Source of the DNA: Trachythela sp. YZ-2020
Taxonomy: Eukaryota > Cnidaria > Anthozoa > Malacalcyonacea > Clavulariidae
Direction of reading: 5' to 3'
DNA length: 64,000 nt
Assembly: GCA_016169945.1 (NCBI GenBank)
Contig: JADLSH010000367.1
Coordinates: 6,476,501-6,540,500, forward strand
The translations under genes were made by a program, and so were the position numbers. Of the stretch, positions 36,301 to 44,700 are shown in pieces; the stretch's first letter is position 1; each line of letters begins with the position of its first letter. Below the pieces are notes generated by a model. The model was given only the letters and a program-made list of their open reading frames with translations, was not told the origin of the DNA and made no database searches.

Positions 36301-38047
36301 CGGGCTGGCCCGCTTTACCGGGCTGACTCGCAAGAGGCGAGATCCCGCCTCGTATATTGTTTTCATATGTTTTTGAGATTTGATTCAGATGGGAACCGGG
36401 CCAGCCCGGTTTGCCGGGCTCCCGCTTGAGCGAGGCGAGATCCCGCCTTCCCGGGCTCATATGAATGCACTTAGTGGGGAAATCGTGTCACCGCGCATGC
36501 TTTATTCGGCCTAAAAACCGTCTAAAAAGTCAAAACAAGTAAGAAATTAACGAAATTATGTCTCCTGAAGTAGTAGCCGACAATAAAAGTGTTTTTCGAA
36601 ATAAAAAATACATTTCGTTTTCCCGCCAAAATCACGCGGAAATTTCTTGTTAGGGCTTGCCGGGCTAGCCTGCCTCATGTGAAGCAAATGACAAACTGGC
36701 CCGGCAAAGGGAGCTAGCCCAGCATAGCGGGCTAGCCCGGCTCACGGGACAACTTTGAGCGGCCGAATTCTTAATGCAAATCGTTACAGAACATTGTGTG
36801 TATTATGTCGCCCTTGGCTGGAGTGCACTGTATTGCACCCATGCAAAGCAACAGTTGTTTATTTTATTGTGAACGCCTTAGCAAAGATTTCATAAATTTA
36901 TGGAATGAATTTTACTTTCGCAAGGGAAGAGCTGCCTGGAGTGCCGTTCTCAAGGCTAATGGAGGTGGACATGCATGCAAGTCCCTCCCTCAAAATTGTT
37001 TTCAAAAGTCAATTTTTGCTTTTGCTCTCATGACTGAAATCTACATCGTAAATTTTCCACTTCCCCCCAAACAGCGGGAAGCCAGTTAGTTTCAAACAAA
37101 ATGTTTAGTTTACTGGTCTTTACGTCATAATCTGGTCTTCTACGTCATATTTTTGCTCACACACAGAACGACACAGTTGCATTCACATCAGCGAGGCTGC
37201 ATTCACATAACGTTGTCAGAAAACTGTCACGGGTTGTCAAGAATAATGCGCTTCCTGCCTCCCTACGACCGATTTGTAATCGACGATTATATTAGATGGT
37301 TTAATTTTATTGGCTTATCCAAACCAAACAACAACCTCAGACAAGGTTTTACTGCCAAACAAGTAAATTGTGTTTGACAAACGGAACATGATGATTACTG
37401 GTAATTCAATATCATTGGATGCGATATATTGGCGCCATTTTTTCTGCCAGACAATATAACGACAGATCTTATTAAATTATCATCACCTACGCTAGAATAA
37501 TAAGTAGTAACGTAAATGTTGCCATAGCGACCGAGAACACCTGCTCTTGTGGGCTATGAGGCACTGGCTATGAGCACGTAGTACGAATAAAGTTTTAGGA
37601 TGTGAAAAACAACGAATAGTTTGTTCTTTTCAATTGAATATGTTAGAAAACGCAGGAAATTTCCTCCATAAGTAATAACTAATTGATGCATGGATATCTG
37701 TATCTGCATGTATTTCTGATCAAAAACTAAAAATAATTCATGAACTACATCAACAAAATATTAGATGAAGTATGTTAGTTTTATGCCCTACAAGATAAAA
37801 TGTCACATATCATGTATTATCGACACACTATACGAATGCTGAATAATAAATATATGGCTTATGAGGAGGCTCAATAGGGTTTCTCAATTTCAGTTTAGTT
37901 AGTGTTGGACTCATATGTCGTAAACGTTGTGAATACATTATATATATACAACTGCTTACCTGATTTAAAATTCAGCGTGAAAAGAAATACCGATGTTAAA
38001 TAGATGAAAGGTTTCGGTTTTATAAACAATCCCCATGTTATTTCCAT
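15177..38047 (-). CDS. L1CAM-like: L1CAM / neuroglian-family cell-adhesion molecule, complete (18 coding exons, 1071 aa)
   Basis: This is a type I membrane adhesion receptor of the L1 family, expected at cell-cell contacts and tied to the spectrin cytoskeleton through ankyrin. Joined from 38047 down to 15177, all 18 exons keep phase and sum to 3216 nt including the stop. Residues: signal peptide 1-29; Ig1 30-125; Ig2 126-237; Ig3 238-340; Ig4 341-432; Ig5 433-522; Ig6 523-617; FN3-1 618-722; FN3-2 723-821; FN3-3 822-937; transmembrane about 952-973; tail 974-1071. The tail has the L1-type basic KRERKRGG, the phrase HADPEPI and DGSFVGEY, the ankyrin-binding FIGQY box. The family usually has four or five FN3 repeats; I see three. 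Ig1 lacks the standard F-strand Cys. The domain order and tail make the family call strong. Confidence 0.92.
16515..16632 (-). CDS. L1-like exon 17: juxtamembrane cytoplasmic tail
   Basis: A 118-nt exon begins after GATTTCAG and ends at GTAAGA. In the phase set by the flanking exons it reads [20 protein letters not shown], then a Pro-rich stretch. The basic KRGG and HADPEP match the membrane-proximal L1 tail. A second frame is also open here but does not fit the phases. Confidence 0.88.
16997..17131 (-). CDS. L1-like exon 16: transmembrane helix
   Basis: A 135-nt phase 1-1 exon. A short acidic linker leads to W951, then about 22 hydrophobic residues ([20 protein letters not shown]) and the basic stop-transfer NIRRSNRYQ. 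Confidence 0.9.
17394..17924. mobile_element. hAT MITE with exact 8-bp target duplication
   Basis: The termini are TAGGGGTTT and AAACCCCTA. The 8-bp direct repeat GTGCATAC flanks both sides (17386-17393, 17925-17932). It is 531 bp long, in the intron between FN3-3 and the transmembrane exon. Short ORFs inside, including one starting at the ATGGCGG near 17676, are broken and not recognisable. Confidence 0.85.
18045..18285 (-). CDS. L1-like exon 15: FN3-3, second half
   Basis: A phase 0-1 exon. [15 protein letters not shown] continues the GYK of the previous exon, then [20 protein letters not shown] gives the FN3 E-F pattern. It ends at GTAAGT. Confidence 0.88.
18747..18853 (-). CDS. L1-like exon 14: FN3-3, first half
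   Basis: A 107-nt exon from TCCTTCAG to [19 protein letters not shown] carries the FN3 B-strand Trp and WNIDGYK leads into exon 15 at phase 0. Confidence 0.87.
19191..19416 (-). CDS. L1-like exon 13: FN3-2, second half
   Basis: A phase 0-1 exon. [20 protein letters not shown] resembles the NGPGF-x-Y-x-V-x-W/Y line of L1 FN3 repeats; [16 protein letters not shown] closes the domain. Confidence 0.9.
19533..19603 (-). CDS. L1-like exon 12: FN3-2, first half
   Basis: A 71-nt exon encodes [16 protein letters not shown] then VLDIKWK. The donor is GTCAGT. It joins exon 13 at phase 0. Confidence 0.85.
20201..20515 (-). CDS. L1-like exon 11: FN3-1
   Basis: A 315-nt phase 1-1 exon with a whole FN3. 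[28 protein letters not shown] (B strand), [19 protein letters not shown] and [19 protein letters not shown] correspond closely to FN3-1 of L1 proteins, including the NLSPW/Y turn. Confidence 0.92.
20690..20950. repeat. Diverged copy of the 23-kb palindromic MITE
   Basis: It shares GTCGATACAATTATT and TTGCTGACATCAGC with the element at 22990-23487. No intact ends were found. Intronic. Confidence 0.5.
21104..21194 (-). CDS. L1-like exon 10: Ig6, second half
   Basis: [16 protein letters not shown] carries the F-strand D-x-G-x-Y-x-C. Phase 0-1. Acceptor TTCCCTCAG, donor GTAAGT. Confidence 0.92.
21988..22181 (-). CDS. L1-like exon 9: Ig6, first half
   Basis: [19 protein letters not shown] has the B-strand Cys and the core Trp; RLLIQNVN ends at phase 0 before exon 10. 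Acceptor AATTTTAG, donor GTAAGT. Confidence 0.92.
22990..23487. mobile_element. Palindromic MITE in the Ig5-Ig6 intron
   Basis: The left arm starts near TTGCACCATCACGTGACTAA and the right arm is its inverse at about 23441-23485. Internal TTGCTGACGTCAGC and CAAGTATTCAAAACAAATTT are inverted too. No ORF. Its right end lies about 40 bases from the end of the Ig5 exon. Confidence 0.75.
23527..23796 (-). CDS. L1-like exon 8: complete Ig5
   Basis: A 270-nt phase 1-1 exon. [51 protein letters not shown]: a standard I-set Ig, with the A-x-N-x-F-G ending typical of L1 and related IgCAMs. Confidence 0.93.
24103..24233 (-). CDS. L1-like exon 7: Ig4, second half
   Basis: After [27 protein letters not shown] then [16 protein letters not shown]. 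Phase 2-1. It is separated from the first half of Ig4 by a 6.8-kb, transposon-filled intron. Confidence 0.92.
25298..25490 (+). mobile_element. tRNA-derived SINE
   Basis: A tRNA-like head with A box GGTGGCGCAGTTGTCAGAGC and B box GTTCGATTCTC (25353-25363) is followed by a body containing CTCCGGGCACTCCGGAT and CTTCCTCCCACAGG. It splits the endonuclease region of the host LINE. The 3' boundary is uncertain. Confidence 0.72.
26248..28840 (+). pseudogene. Second LINE, inserted in the first, with frameshift and stop
   Basis: AACT occurs at both junctions (26244-26247, 28841-28844) and the 3' tail is (TTGAA)n, so both ends are visible. The ORF carries endonuclease parts ([31 protein letters not shown]), with an internal deletion near 26465, then RT ([31 protein letters not shown]). 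One extra base near 28004 shifts the frame; RT resumes with FKYADDSN (catalytic YADD, 28066-28077) and stops early at 28456. It is dead but fairly young. Confidence 0.82.
29113..29323. mobile_element. hAT MITE with exact 8-bp target duplication
   Basis: The termini CAGTGGCGCC and GGTGCCACTG are inverted. GTCGTCAT flanks both ends (29105-29112, 29324-29331). Removing it restores the host LINE reading [12 protein letters not shown]. The interior has long C and G runs. Confidence 0.88.
29936..30382 (-). pseudogene. GIY-YIG endonuclease domain of a Penelope-like element
   Basis: A 148-codon open frame. [20 protein letters not shown], then [20 protein letters not shown] with both halves of the GIY-YIG motif (VIY and YIG), the catalytic Arg in the LRIRFGEH region, and [14 protein letters not shown]. 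This is the C-terminal nuclease of Penelope-like retroelements. The upstream RT is missing, so it is a relic. Confidence 0.8.
30405..30444 (+). ncRNA. Hammerhead-ribozyme-like motif, probably degenerate
   Basis: Helix I arms AACTTC (30405-30410) and GAAGTT (30439-30444) pair fully. Between them are CAGACGA, a helix-II hairpin GGGC-CTTC-GCTC, then GAAAC and GTC. This is the hammerhead layout with a 2-bp helix III, as in Penelope-like elements. Two deviations: A where the core needs U (CAGA for CUGA), and an extra A before helix II. It is antisense to the GIY-YIG ORF. Activity is doubtful. Confidence 0.55.
31007..31151 (-). CDS. L1-like exon 6: Ig4, first half
   Basis: [20 protein letters not shown] then [21 protein letters not shown]-strand Cys and core Trp. 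It starts in phase 1 and ends in phase 2 at GTAATC, completed by exon 7. Confidence 0.92.
31674..31879 (-). CDS. L1-like exon 5: Ig3, second half
   Basis: [13 protein letters not shown] has the core Trp; [20 protein letters not shown] has the F-strand Cys. Two N-glycosylation sequons lie in this stretch (NHT, NIT). Phase 2-1. Confidence 0.92.
32078..32202. mobile_element. Foldback MITE of about 125 bp
   Basis: GTTCAAACGTCGCGCT...CAGTGCCGAACGCATTA on the left pairs with its complement on the right (TAATGCATTCGGCAC, AGCGCGACGTTTGGAAC). Intronic, between the two Ig3 exons. Confidence 0.72.
32332..32434 (-). CDS. L1-like exon 4: Ig3, first half
   Basis: [20 protein letters not shown] gives the B-strand Cys, joined in phase 2 to SPTPSYRW of exon 5. 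Acceptor CTTTTAG, donor GTATTA. Confidence 0.9.
32756..33091 (-). CDS. L1-like exon 3: Ig2
   Basis: A 336-nt phase 1-1 exon. [17 protein letters not shown] then VYKWGG, and [30 protein letters not shown]. The line DG-L-F-A-x-x-x-D is characteristic of the second Ig of L1 proteins. Extra Cys residues (TRGC, IIDC) could form a second disulfide. Confidence 0.92.
33800..33920. mobile_element. Foldback MITE of about 120 bp
   Basis: ATGATGTCATTAGACGAATT is inverted at 33872-33895. The outer ends CTGTAGGAGTT and AACTTCTACAG also pair imperfectly. Intronic. Confidence 0.7.
34186..34473 (-). CDS. L1-like exon 2: Ig1, F-strand Cys replaced
   Basis: A 288-nt phase 1-1 exon. [20 protein letters not shown] carries the B-strand Cys and Trp, but where Y-x-C is expected the F strand reads [12 protein letters not shown], so the standard disulfide partner is Leu. 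A Cys follows in RIFCRK. The rest fits L1 Ig1. Confidence 0.9.
35121..35313. mobile_element. Foldback MITE of about 190 bp
   Basis: GCCTGCTTTCCATTTAGTCG and TAGCTGTCGTGA at the left are imperfect complements of TCACGACAGATACGACCAAA and TAGAAACCGGGC at the right. It lies in the first coding intron of the L1-type gene. Confidence 0.6.
35455..35800 (+). pseudogene. 3'-terminal LINE fragment
   Basis: The frame from 35483 reads [30 protein letters not shown], the usual C-terminus of an APE-type LINE ORF, followed by a short 3' UTR with AATAAAG. All upstream RT and endonuclease are missing. Located in the first coding intron, opposite in strand to the host gene. Confidence 0.65.
36290..36760. repeat. 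GC-rich island with repeated CCGGGCT words
   Basis: TTTACCGGGCTGGCCCG, GGCGAGATCCCGCC (twice) and GGGCTAGCCCGGCTCACGGG make this the most GC-rich stretch of the L1-type introns. The two GGCGAGATCCCGCC copies are direct repeats about 100 bases apart. The ORF across it is Gly/Pro/Arg-rich through composition only. Confidence 0.55.
37960..38047 (-). CDS. L1-like exon 1: start codon and signal peptide
   Basis: The frame starts at ATG 38047-38045 and gives 29 codons ending in phase 1 at GTAAGC. After a few residues with two Lys there is a hydrophobic run ([14 protein letters not shown]) followed by KSG, suitable for signal-peptidase cleavage. It is the first in-frame ATG after an acceptor (TTTTTCAG at 38053-38060), so the 5' leader is spliced. 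Confidence 0.83.
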
Positions 38048-38152
38048 TGTTTCTGAAAAAAAAGACAAACTAGTATGACATAACGGTTGAAGTCAAATAG
38101 TAAACTGACTTGAAAACACACGATGTGACGATGATGATCTCTATTTACCTGT
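38048..38152 (-). promoter_or_regulatory. 5' leader splice junction of the L1-like gene
   Basis: A short untranslated segment 38048-38052 follows a polypyrimidine tract plus CAG. A plausible donor, CAG|GTAAAT, is at 38143-38151, suggesting a non-coding first exon starting upstream of 38149. I see no convincing TATA box or initiator. Confidence 0.4.
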
Positions 38153-40348
38153 GTTCAGCCAATGAACTGTTTACAGTAATATCCATGCAGTATGCAAATC
38201 GCAGCTGAATTATCGGCGTTTTAACTGGTTAATTTTGCATTTAACTGAGATGGTGTTTACTTATAGCCTATAATGTTCCGTATGTAGTTGTTTCCATATG
38301 AGTAAATGCTGCAAATCGGTGAATATGCGAAACATACGAGTTCCAAAATTTTTGCATTACAAAGCAAAGTCAAAGATCAATTTTCATTGAAATTCATTAT
38401 TATTTTAGGCATCACCACGTGGCGACAATTAGTAGAACTAAATTTGTTTACATAGAAACTCGAAGAGCATTATCTATATTGTCAAAACAATACTTTACAT
38501 ACTATAAAGCTGGTTTACACTATCGAAGTTTTTTCATCAAGTAAAGCTTTTTTGTCTGATCTGATAGTCTTTGTCACTTTGAGTCAGGGAGTTTCATGAC
38601 GCCACTGTGATCAAAGAAACTTAATTTATAGCTAGCGTAAACTAAAACTGAACTAGTATTTGCATACTGTTAAATATAAAGTTTAATTACAGTCCTAGAT
38701 CCTAGCTATAGCTCAAATAGCTGTCTTCGTTTGAGCTACGCTAACATTAACAATGCATATATAATAGCAATGTACGGTACTAACACTAACAGTAACTGTA
38801 ACCTAAGGTTATGATCAACTTCGCGATTCCAAAAATATCCCATAATTATAAATTAATTTTTTATCATCAGTGGGTTTTAGTAAACTTGTAGAAGCAATTT
38901 GCGGTTCAAACACAACTATATATGCTATAGGTAAACACATTTATTATTGAACCCGTGTTGATGTGAAACTAACGCTTACGGATCATTTCATGATACAAAT
39001 TTTGTACATACGGCGACGGTTCAAAAGACAATTTTTAATCAGTGATGGCGCGATAAATTCTAATTCATCATGCGTGAAACTTTTCTTAGAATATTTTTCA
39101 CAAATTTTGAAAGTGTTCATTCGTATCAGTTACAAATACATGCTTATAACACCGCAAACTACACAAAATCTCCTTCCTTCCCTTCTGACCGAAAGCTTAA
39201 AATAAATCAGATTATTAATCTAAAAGACTGAAACATTTCCAGTCGTCAATTCCAATTTTCATTAAAAGCTTGTAAAATATATTTTCAGTGTGACCTGGTG
39301 TGACCAGGTTTTTTCAGGGGCAATTACCGTATCAGGTGACAAAAAATTACCAAAACGGGCAAAAAATTACCAAAACCCTTCTGTCCGGCCTCCCCTGCAA
39401 GCCGTTTTTGCAATCCCTAGTGGCTAGTACCCCGAAAAAGACTTTGTGGCAACTCGTGAAACTGGTCTTTTGAAAATATCTATAAATATGATTCAGATTT
39501 AAGAGGAACTGAATTCTGAAAAACAGACACATTGTACTGTGTTTCTGAAATGTGTCTCCATGACAACAGTATTTGCTAGAGCCAGACCATAGAGCCAGAC
39601 CTCTAATATCACTTCCGGTCTCAAAGCTGTGCGTACTGCCATATGTTCACTCGCTGTAGGTTGCCATGTGTCACAGAAACAATTTAAAATGAAAAAATAA
39701 GAAATTCAGTATTACTAATATCTAAAAACGACTAAAATGAAATATTTTCAAATTAATGACCAAAAATTACCAGAATTTCCGAAAAATTACCAAATTCCCA
39801 AAATTTTTCAATTACCAAAATCGTTCAAAAATGATGAAAAATTACCAAAAGTAATTTAAATTACCATGTCTGGTAACACTGTATATTTTTACACCCGCCA
39901 TTTTGTTTGCATTTAAAAATTACATCGACCTCATTATGGAATTAGGGTTAAATGAGCTACGATGGAATTTAATGAAAACGAAACCGTGCAATGGAAAAAA
40001 TCGTATAGTACAAAAAACCACGGCTGACCGTGCAAATGTGCAATGGAACTTTTCCATTGCACGATCATGAAAATGGAAATTTCTTTTCAACGTCACGTGA
40101 TGATATAACATAGTTTTGTTGAATTAACCAAATGTCTTGGATTACCAGATTACAGACAAAATATATATTCGTCGGATTGGCATGTAGTGAACAATGTCAA
40201 AGTAAAATGCACATGCATGCTTGATAATAGTAATATTGCTTGTGAGGTTAGCGGTTGTTATATTTCATAATTTATACAGCTATTTCAATTACAGTTGTCA
40301 GTCAACTGAGTCAAATGTACAATCCAAGCGCGAACAGCAAAATGGGTA
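38153..40348. other. Intergenic, AT-rich, diffuse repeats
   Basis: No supported gene. At 39345-39870 the word ATTACCAAA recurs many times on a background of AAAAATTAC, probably an old transposon. Confidence 0.4.
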
Positions 40349-40350
40349 TA

Positions 40351-40855
40351 CAGTCGAACCTGTATTAAGCGATCACCCTCGGGGATCCGCTTAATACAGG
40401 TCTTGTAGAAAATCAACACACGGCTTAAATATAACATTTAATATAACTAAATTTGAACTAAACAGTAATACATTTCAATACACATATCAATACGTCCACA
40501 CGAACTGAAAATACTGGTTGACACTTTCAGTGATTACTACGGAAGTTCGAGTAATGAGATAAACAAACTTAAAGACTTTGACATGTTGGCGAATAAATAT
40601 TTAATTATATATTGTGTTATGTTTGCTGTAGTTACTTCCCACTGACCGTTTAATACAGTTTCAAAACAATGAAAAATTAAGTTTGGGACCGTGGAAAAGG
40701 TGACCGCGTCCGCTTAATAGAGGTGACCTACTGACCGTTCAATAAAGGTCACTTAAATAGTATTTATATATTATGAAATTTTCGGGACTTTGCCACATGA
40801 CCGCTTAACAAAGGGTGACCGCTTAATACGGTGCCGCTTAATACAGGTTCGAATG
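40351..40855. mobile_element. mariner-type MITE with TA flanks
   Basis: The left end TACAGTCGAACCTGTATTAA and right end TTAATACAGGTTCGAATGTA are near-complements, each bordered by TA. ACCGCTTAATA words recur near both ends. It is the intact relative of the split element at 24827-30990. No transposase. Confidence 0.75.
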
Positions 40856-40859
40856 TACC

Positions 40860-41762
40860 ATATATTAATACTAGGAGTTACTATCGCAAGGAAAGTGCTG
40901 CCTTTTTGCCACATGAACTGAATGCAAATTTAACTTGTATAGTTATACACATGTAAGTATGTAAATAGCAAGGACAAATGTAAAGTAGCAAGGAAAAGTT
41001 TAACTTGATGGTATTCAATCAGCATCTGTCAAAAATATTTGAAGCAAATGGGAAAACATATTCAATGTCGAGATCACCAACACCCTTCTTGACGTGGAAA
41101 ATGTTAGCATAACCTATAATATAACCGACAACAAACTCCTTCAGGTGAACATGTAACTATCCTGATGATATACTAAATGAACTTTGTTATAAAGTCATGT
41201 TAAATTTAAAAACGTTTATGAAATTTGTTATTGTTCTTAGTTCCAGTTAATGTCGTTTTAAATTGTTGACATCTTGTTCTAGACTTCTATAGTCCTATCT
41301 GACAATACTAAATGAACTTTGTTACAAAGTCATCTTAGATTTATGAAATTTGTTGTTATTCTTGCGACATATAGTTAAAGTTGATATTTTTTATAAAAAA
41401 TTATTTTATAAAATATTTGAAGAGTTGAATGAATTAATATTTTTTCATTGGTAAATTGAGTTTTTCTGGGAGCATTCACTAGTATAGTTAAGTCAATGAT
41501 CATATTACTACAAGTTACGATTGAAGGCTTGTAGTCACGTAGAAGAATGCAACAATTTGGACATGGCAGAAAGTTGTGTGATAAAATTATTCAAGGGGAA
41601 GGGTAATGTTTATACTTCTAGATAATTATCTAAAGGGAAGTTTACTTTTGACCCAATGGCATCATTTCCATGTTTCATCATTGGTAGCATGGCAGGCCTG
41701 CACATGAAGGTTATATCCCCTATATGTTTCCTGCACAAATTTGTTTCTCGTACGTTGATCAT
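40860..41762. other. Intergenic AT-rich spacer
   Basis: No gene is supported. A short direct repeat (AACTTTGTTATAAAGTCAT / AACTTTGTTACAAAGTCAT) occurs at 41180 and 41317. Confidence 0.4.
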
Positions 41763-44700
41763 TTAAAGTGCCTATGCAACGAAATTTTTGCCTGATTTTT
41801 TATTGTTTTGTTAAAAAGTACACCTCGAATGATGAAGAATGATGTTTACAGTTTATTCATATCTCATCTCATTCCCAAGTTATCACACTTTGTACATTTT
41901 GATTTGTGACGTCACTGGTTGTGTTTGAGATAGTGGCAATAACAAGAAAGTCTGATATCTTAGTGGTGATTTAATAAAATTCAATGAAACTTGGCACACT
42001 CAGTGGATGCACCCACGTGAGTATTTTGGAGTGGTCATGTGGTTGTCATGGCAACACACTAGTCCCCAGTCTCTTCACTTCCTTTTTCCAAATTTCCTCC
42101 TCTAAACTTCGTGCAGAGGACGTTTGCTTATTTCATGGGTTTAAACTTGTCACAACACCTGTACACAACACCTGTACATACCATATATCTGCTGCATCAA
42201 GATGGCGGACAATACGTGTTCGTCAAAGTCTTTGATTTTCTACGGCTTTTTGACTTTATTTATGTTCATTAATCAAATAAGATCTCAAGAAAATGTTTCT
42301 AACACACTCGTTCATCGGGATATGAATGGATTGTCGAGGGATGGATTGTATGGAGTGTGTTTAACACGTAAATTTCTCAAACGGCGTACATGTTATTACA
42401 GCAATCATGTGGCTTCGTTTGCTTTGCCGGCGAAACCGTACTTGGTCAACGTTCACCCAAACCCTGGTCCTGATCAACATTCTCAAGGTGAAAAGAATAA
42501 CGTAGGCACTCGACTTTCGAGTTTAAACTGTTTATCGTTGAACGCAAGAAGTATTGTGAACAAAACGCTTGATTTGCAAGGCAGATTGTCTTGTAATGAC
42601 TACGATTTGGTGGCAATTACTGAAACATGGCTTGATTCTACGATTAATAGTTCGGAGATATTCCCTAACAGCTTTATGGTGCACAGAAAAGATCGTTCTC
42701 GACACGGCGGCGGGGTGCTGCTTGCATACAAGTCAGAGCTGAACTGTGTTAGAAAAGGGGAATTTGAAACTGACTGTGAACTTGTGTGGTGCGAAGTGAC
42801 AGTACGTAACCCAAGCAAGTCTATGTTAGTAGGAGTGTTTTATAGACCACCAGGTACTGACATTGTTTACCTTAATGAATTGGCTAAATCTTTATCACTA
42901 ATCGAAAGTAGTGGAAATAACCTTGATATTATATTACTCGGTGATTTTAATCTGCCTAATATATCTTGGATGGCGGCAAATCCCCATGGAAATGATACAA
43001 TCTCATCCTCGTTCTGTGATATAAGTCAAGACTATTTTCTGTGCCAACTTGTCTCTGAACCCACACGTGATGGAAATATTTTAGATCTGGTACTTGCTAC
43101 GGCTCCAGAGTTAATTTCATGTGTGAAAGTTTGCGAAAGACTGGGTAATTCAGATCATGATTCTGTTGAGTTTAGTGTTAAGCTTAAATTTTCGAGAACA
43201 AAACTCGGTGCTCGTATGGTTTACGATTATCGTAAAGCAAATTGGGCCGGGCTTAAGGAGGATTTTGAGAAGGTCCATGGGATTGCATTTATTTAGTTAA
43301 TGATATTGATGAAATTTGGGAATCATGGAAAACGCTGTTTTTTAAAACAGTCGAGCTAAATATCCCATCTAGATTTATTCGTAAGCAATATGGCACCCCT
43401 TGGATTAAACCTGATCTTAAGAAACGCATACGAAAAAAGCGTCGCCTTTGGAAGCAAGCCAAGATGTCGGATTGTCCTAATAAATGGTTAAAGTATAAAA
43501 GGTTTAGCAATATGATCAAAGATGAACTGAATAAAGCATATTGGTCATACGTGAATAACTTAGTCTCCGCACTTCCAGAAAAGCCGAGAAAATTTTGGTC
43601 ATTTGTAAAGGCGCGTACTGGCATTTCAAGCATCCCTTCTTGTATCAACTACTGTGGTTCTTCAGCATATACTGCCAAGAGTAAAGCTGATCTATTAAAC
43701 AACTTTTTTCATTCTGTTTTCAATGAGCCCAATAACATCTTAGCACATTTTGAAGGGGATTTGATACCAGTGACAGATCGTAAAATTGATGAATTAGTTA
43801 TTTCTGCTGATGATGTATTTAAAGTATTGGCCTCGTTGGATACAAATAAAGCATGTGGTCCCGACGGAATATCTCCCCGGATTTTAAAGGAATGTGCAAA
43901 TGAATTGTCTCATCCGTTGGCAGTTCTATTTAATTACACCTTAAGTGTTGGAAAACTCCCTCATGAATGGAAGGTTGCCAACGTAGCAGCAATTTTTAAA
44001 TCTGGCGAACGTTCCTCTGCTGAAAATTACCGCCCAATTTCGTTAACCTGTATTGTCGTTAAAGTCGCAGAACGCTTATTACATAATCACATTATGACAT
44101 TTTTAACAGATCTACAGCTATTATGCGATAACCAACATGGTTTTCGTGAAAGGCGTTCCTGTATTACCCAATTATTGCAGTTAGTACACAATTGGCTTAG
44201 TATAATGGATAAAAGAGAATCGTCTGATGTAGTGTTTCTGGACTTTGCCAAGGCATTTGACAAAGTTTCCCATTTACACCTCATCCGTAAACTACATCTT
44301 TATGGTATACAAGGTCAAATTGCAACATGGATCGAGGATTTCTTAACAGCACGGGAGCAACGTGTTGTGGTTGGTGGAGAAATGTCTAAGTGGATGGATG
44401 TTACCTCAGGAGTGCCACAGGGCAGTATTTTAGGACCACTGCTGTTCATTATATATATTAATGACCTTCCTGCAGCAGTTACGTCTAATACAGAAATCTT
44501 TGCGGACGATAGTGTCTTATCCCGAAAGATTGTAAAACCAGCAGATTGTATTCAGTTACAGGTGGACATTCAAAATGTTTCAGCATGGAGTAATTCCTGG
44601 CAGCTGAAACTGAGAACCGATAAATGCAAGGTACTTCATGTGTCCAGAAAAAAGTATCCGTTACATCATGACTATTTTCTGGAAAATGAAGTTATATCCA

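Noticed and set aside
36158..36460. Gly/Pro/Arg-rich ORF resembling collagen
   Set aside because: It comes from a GC-rich CCGGGCT repeat; no G-x-y periodicity and no splice context.
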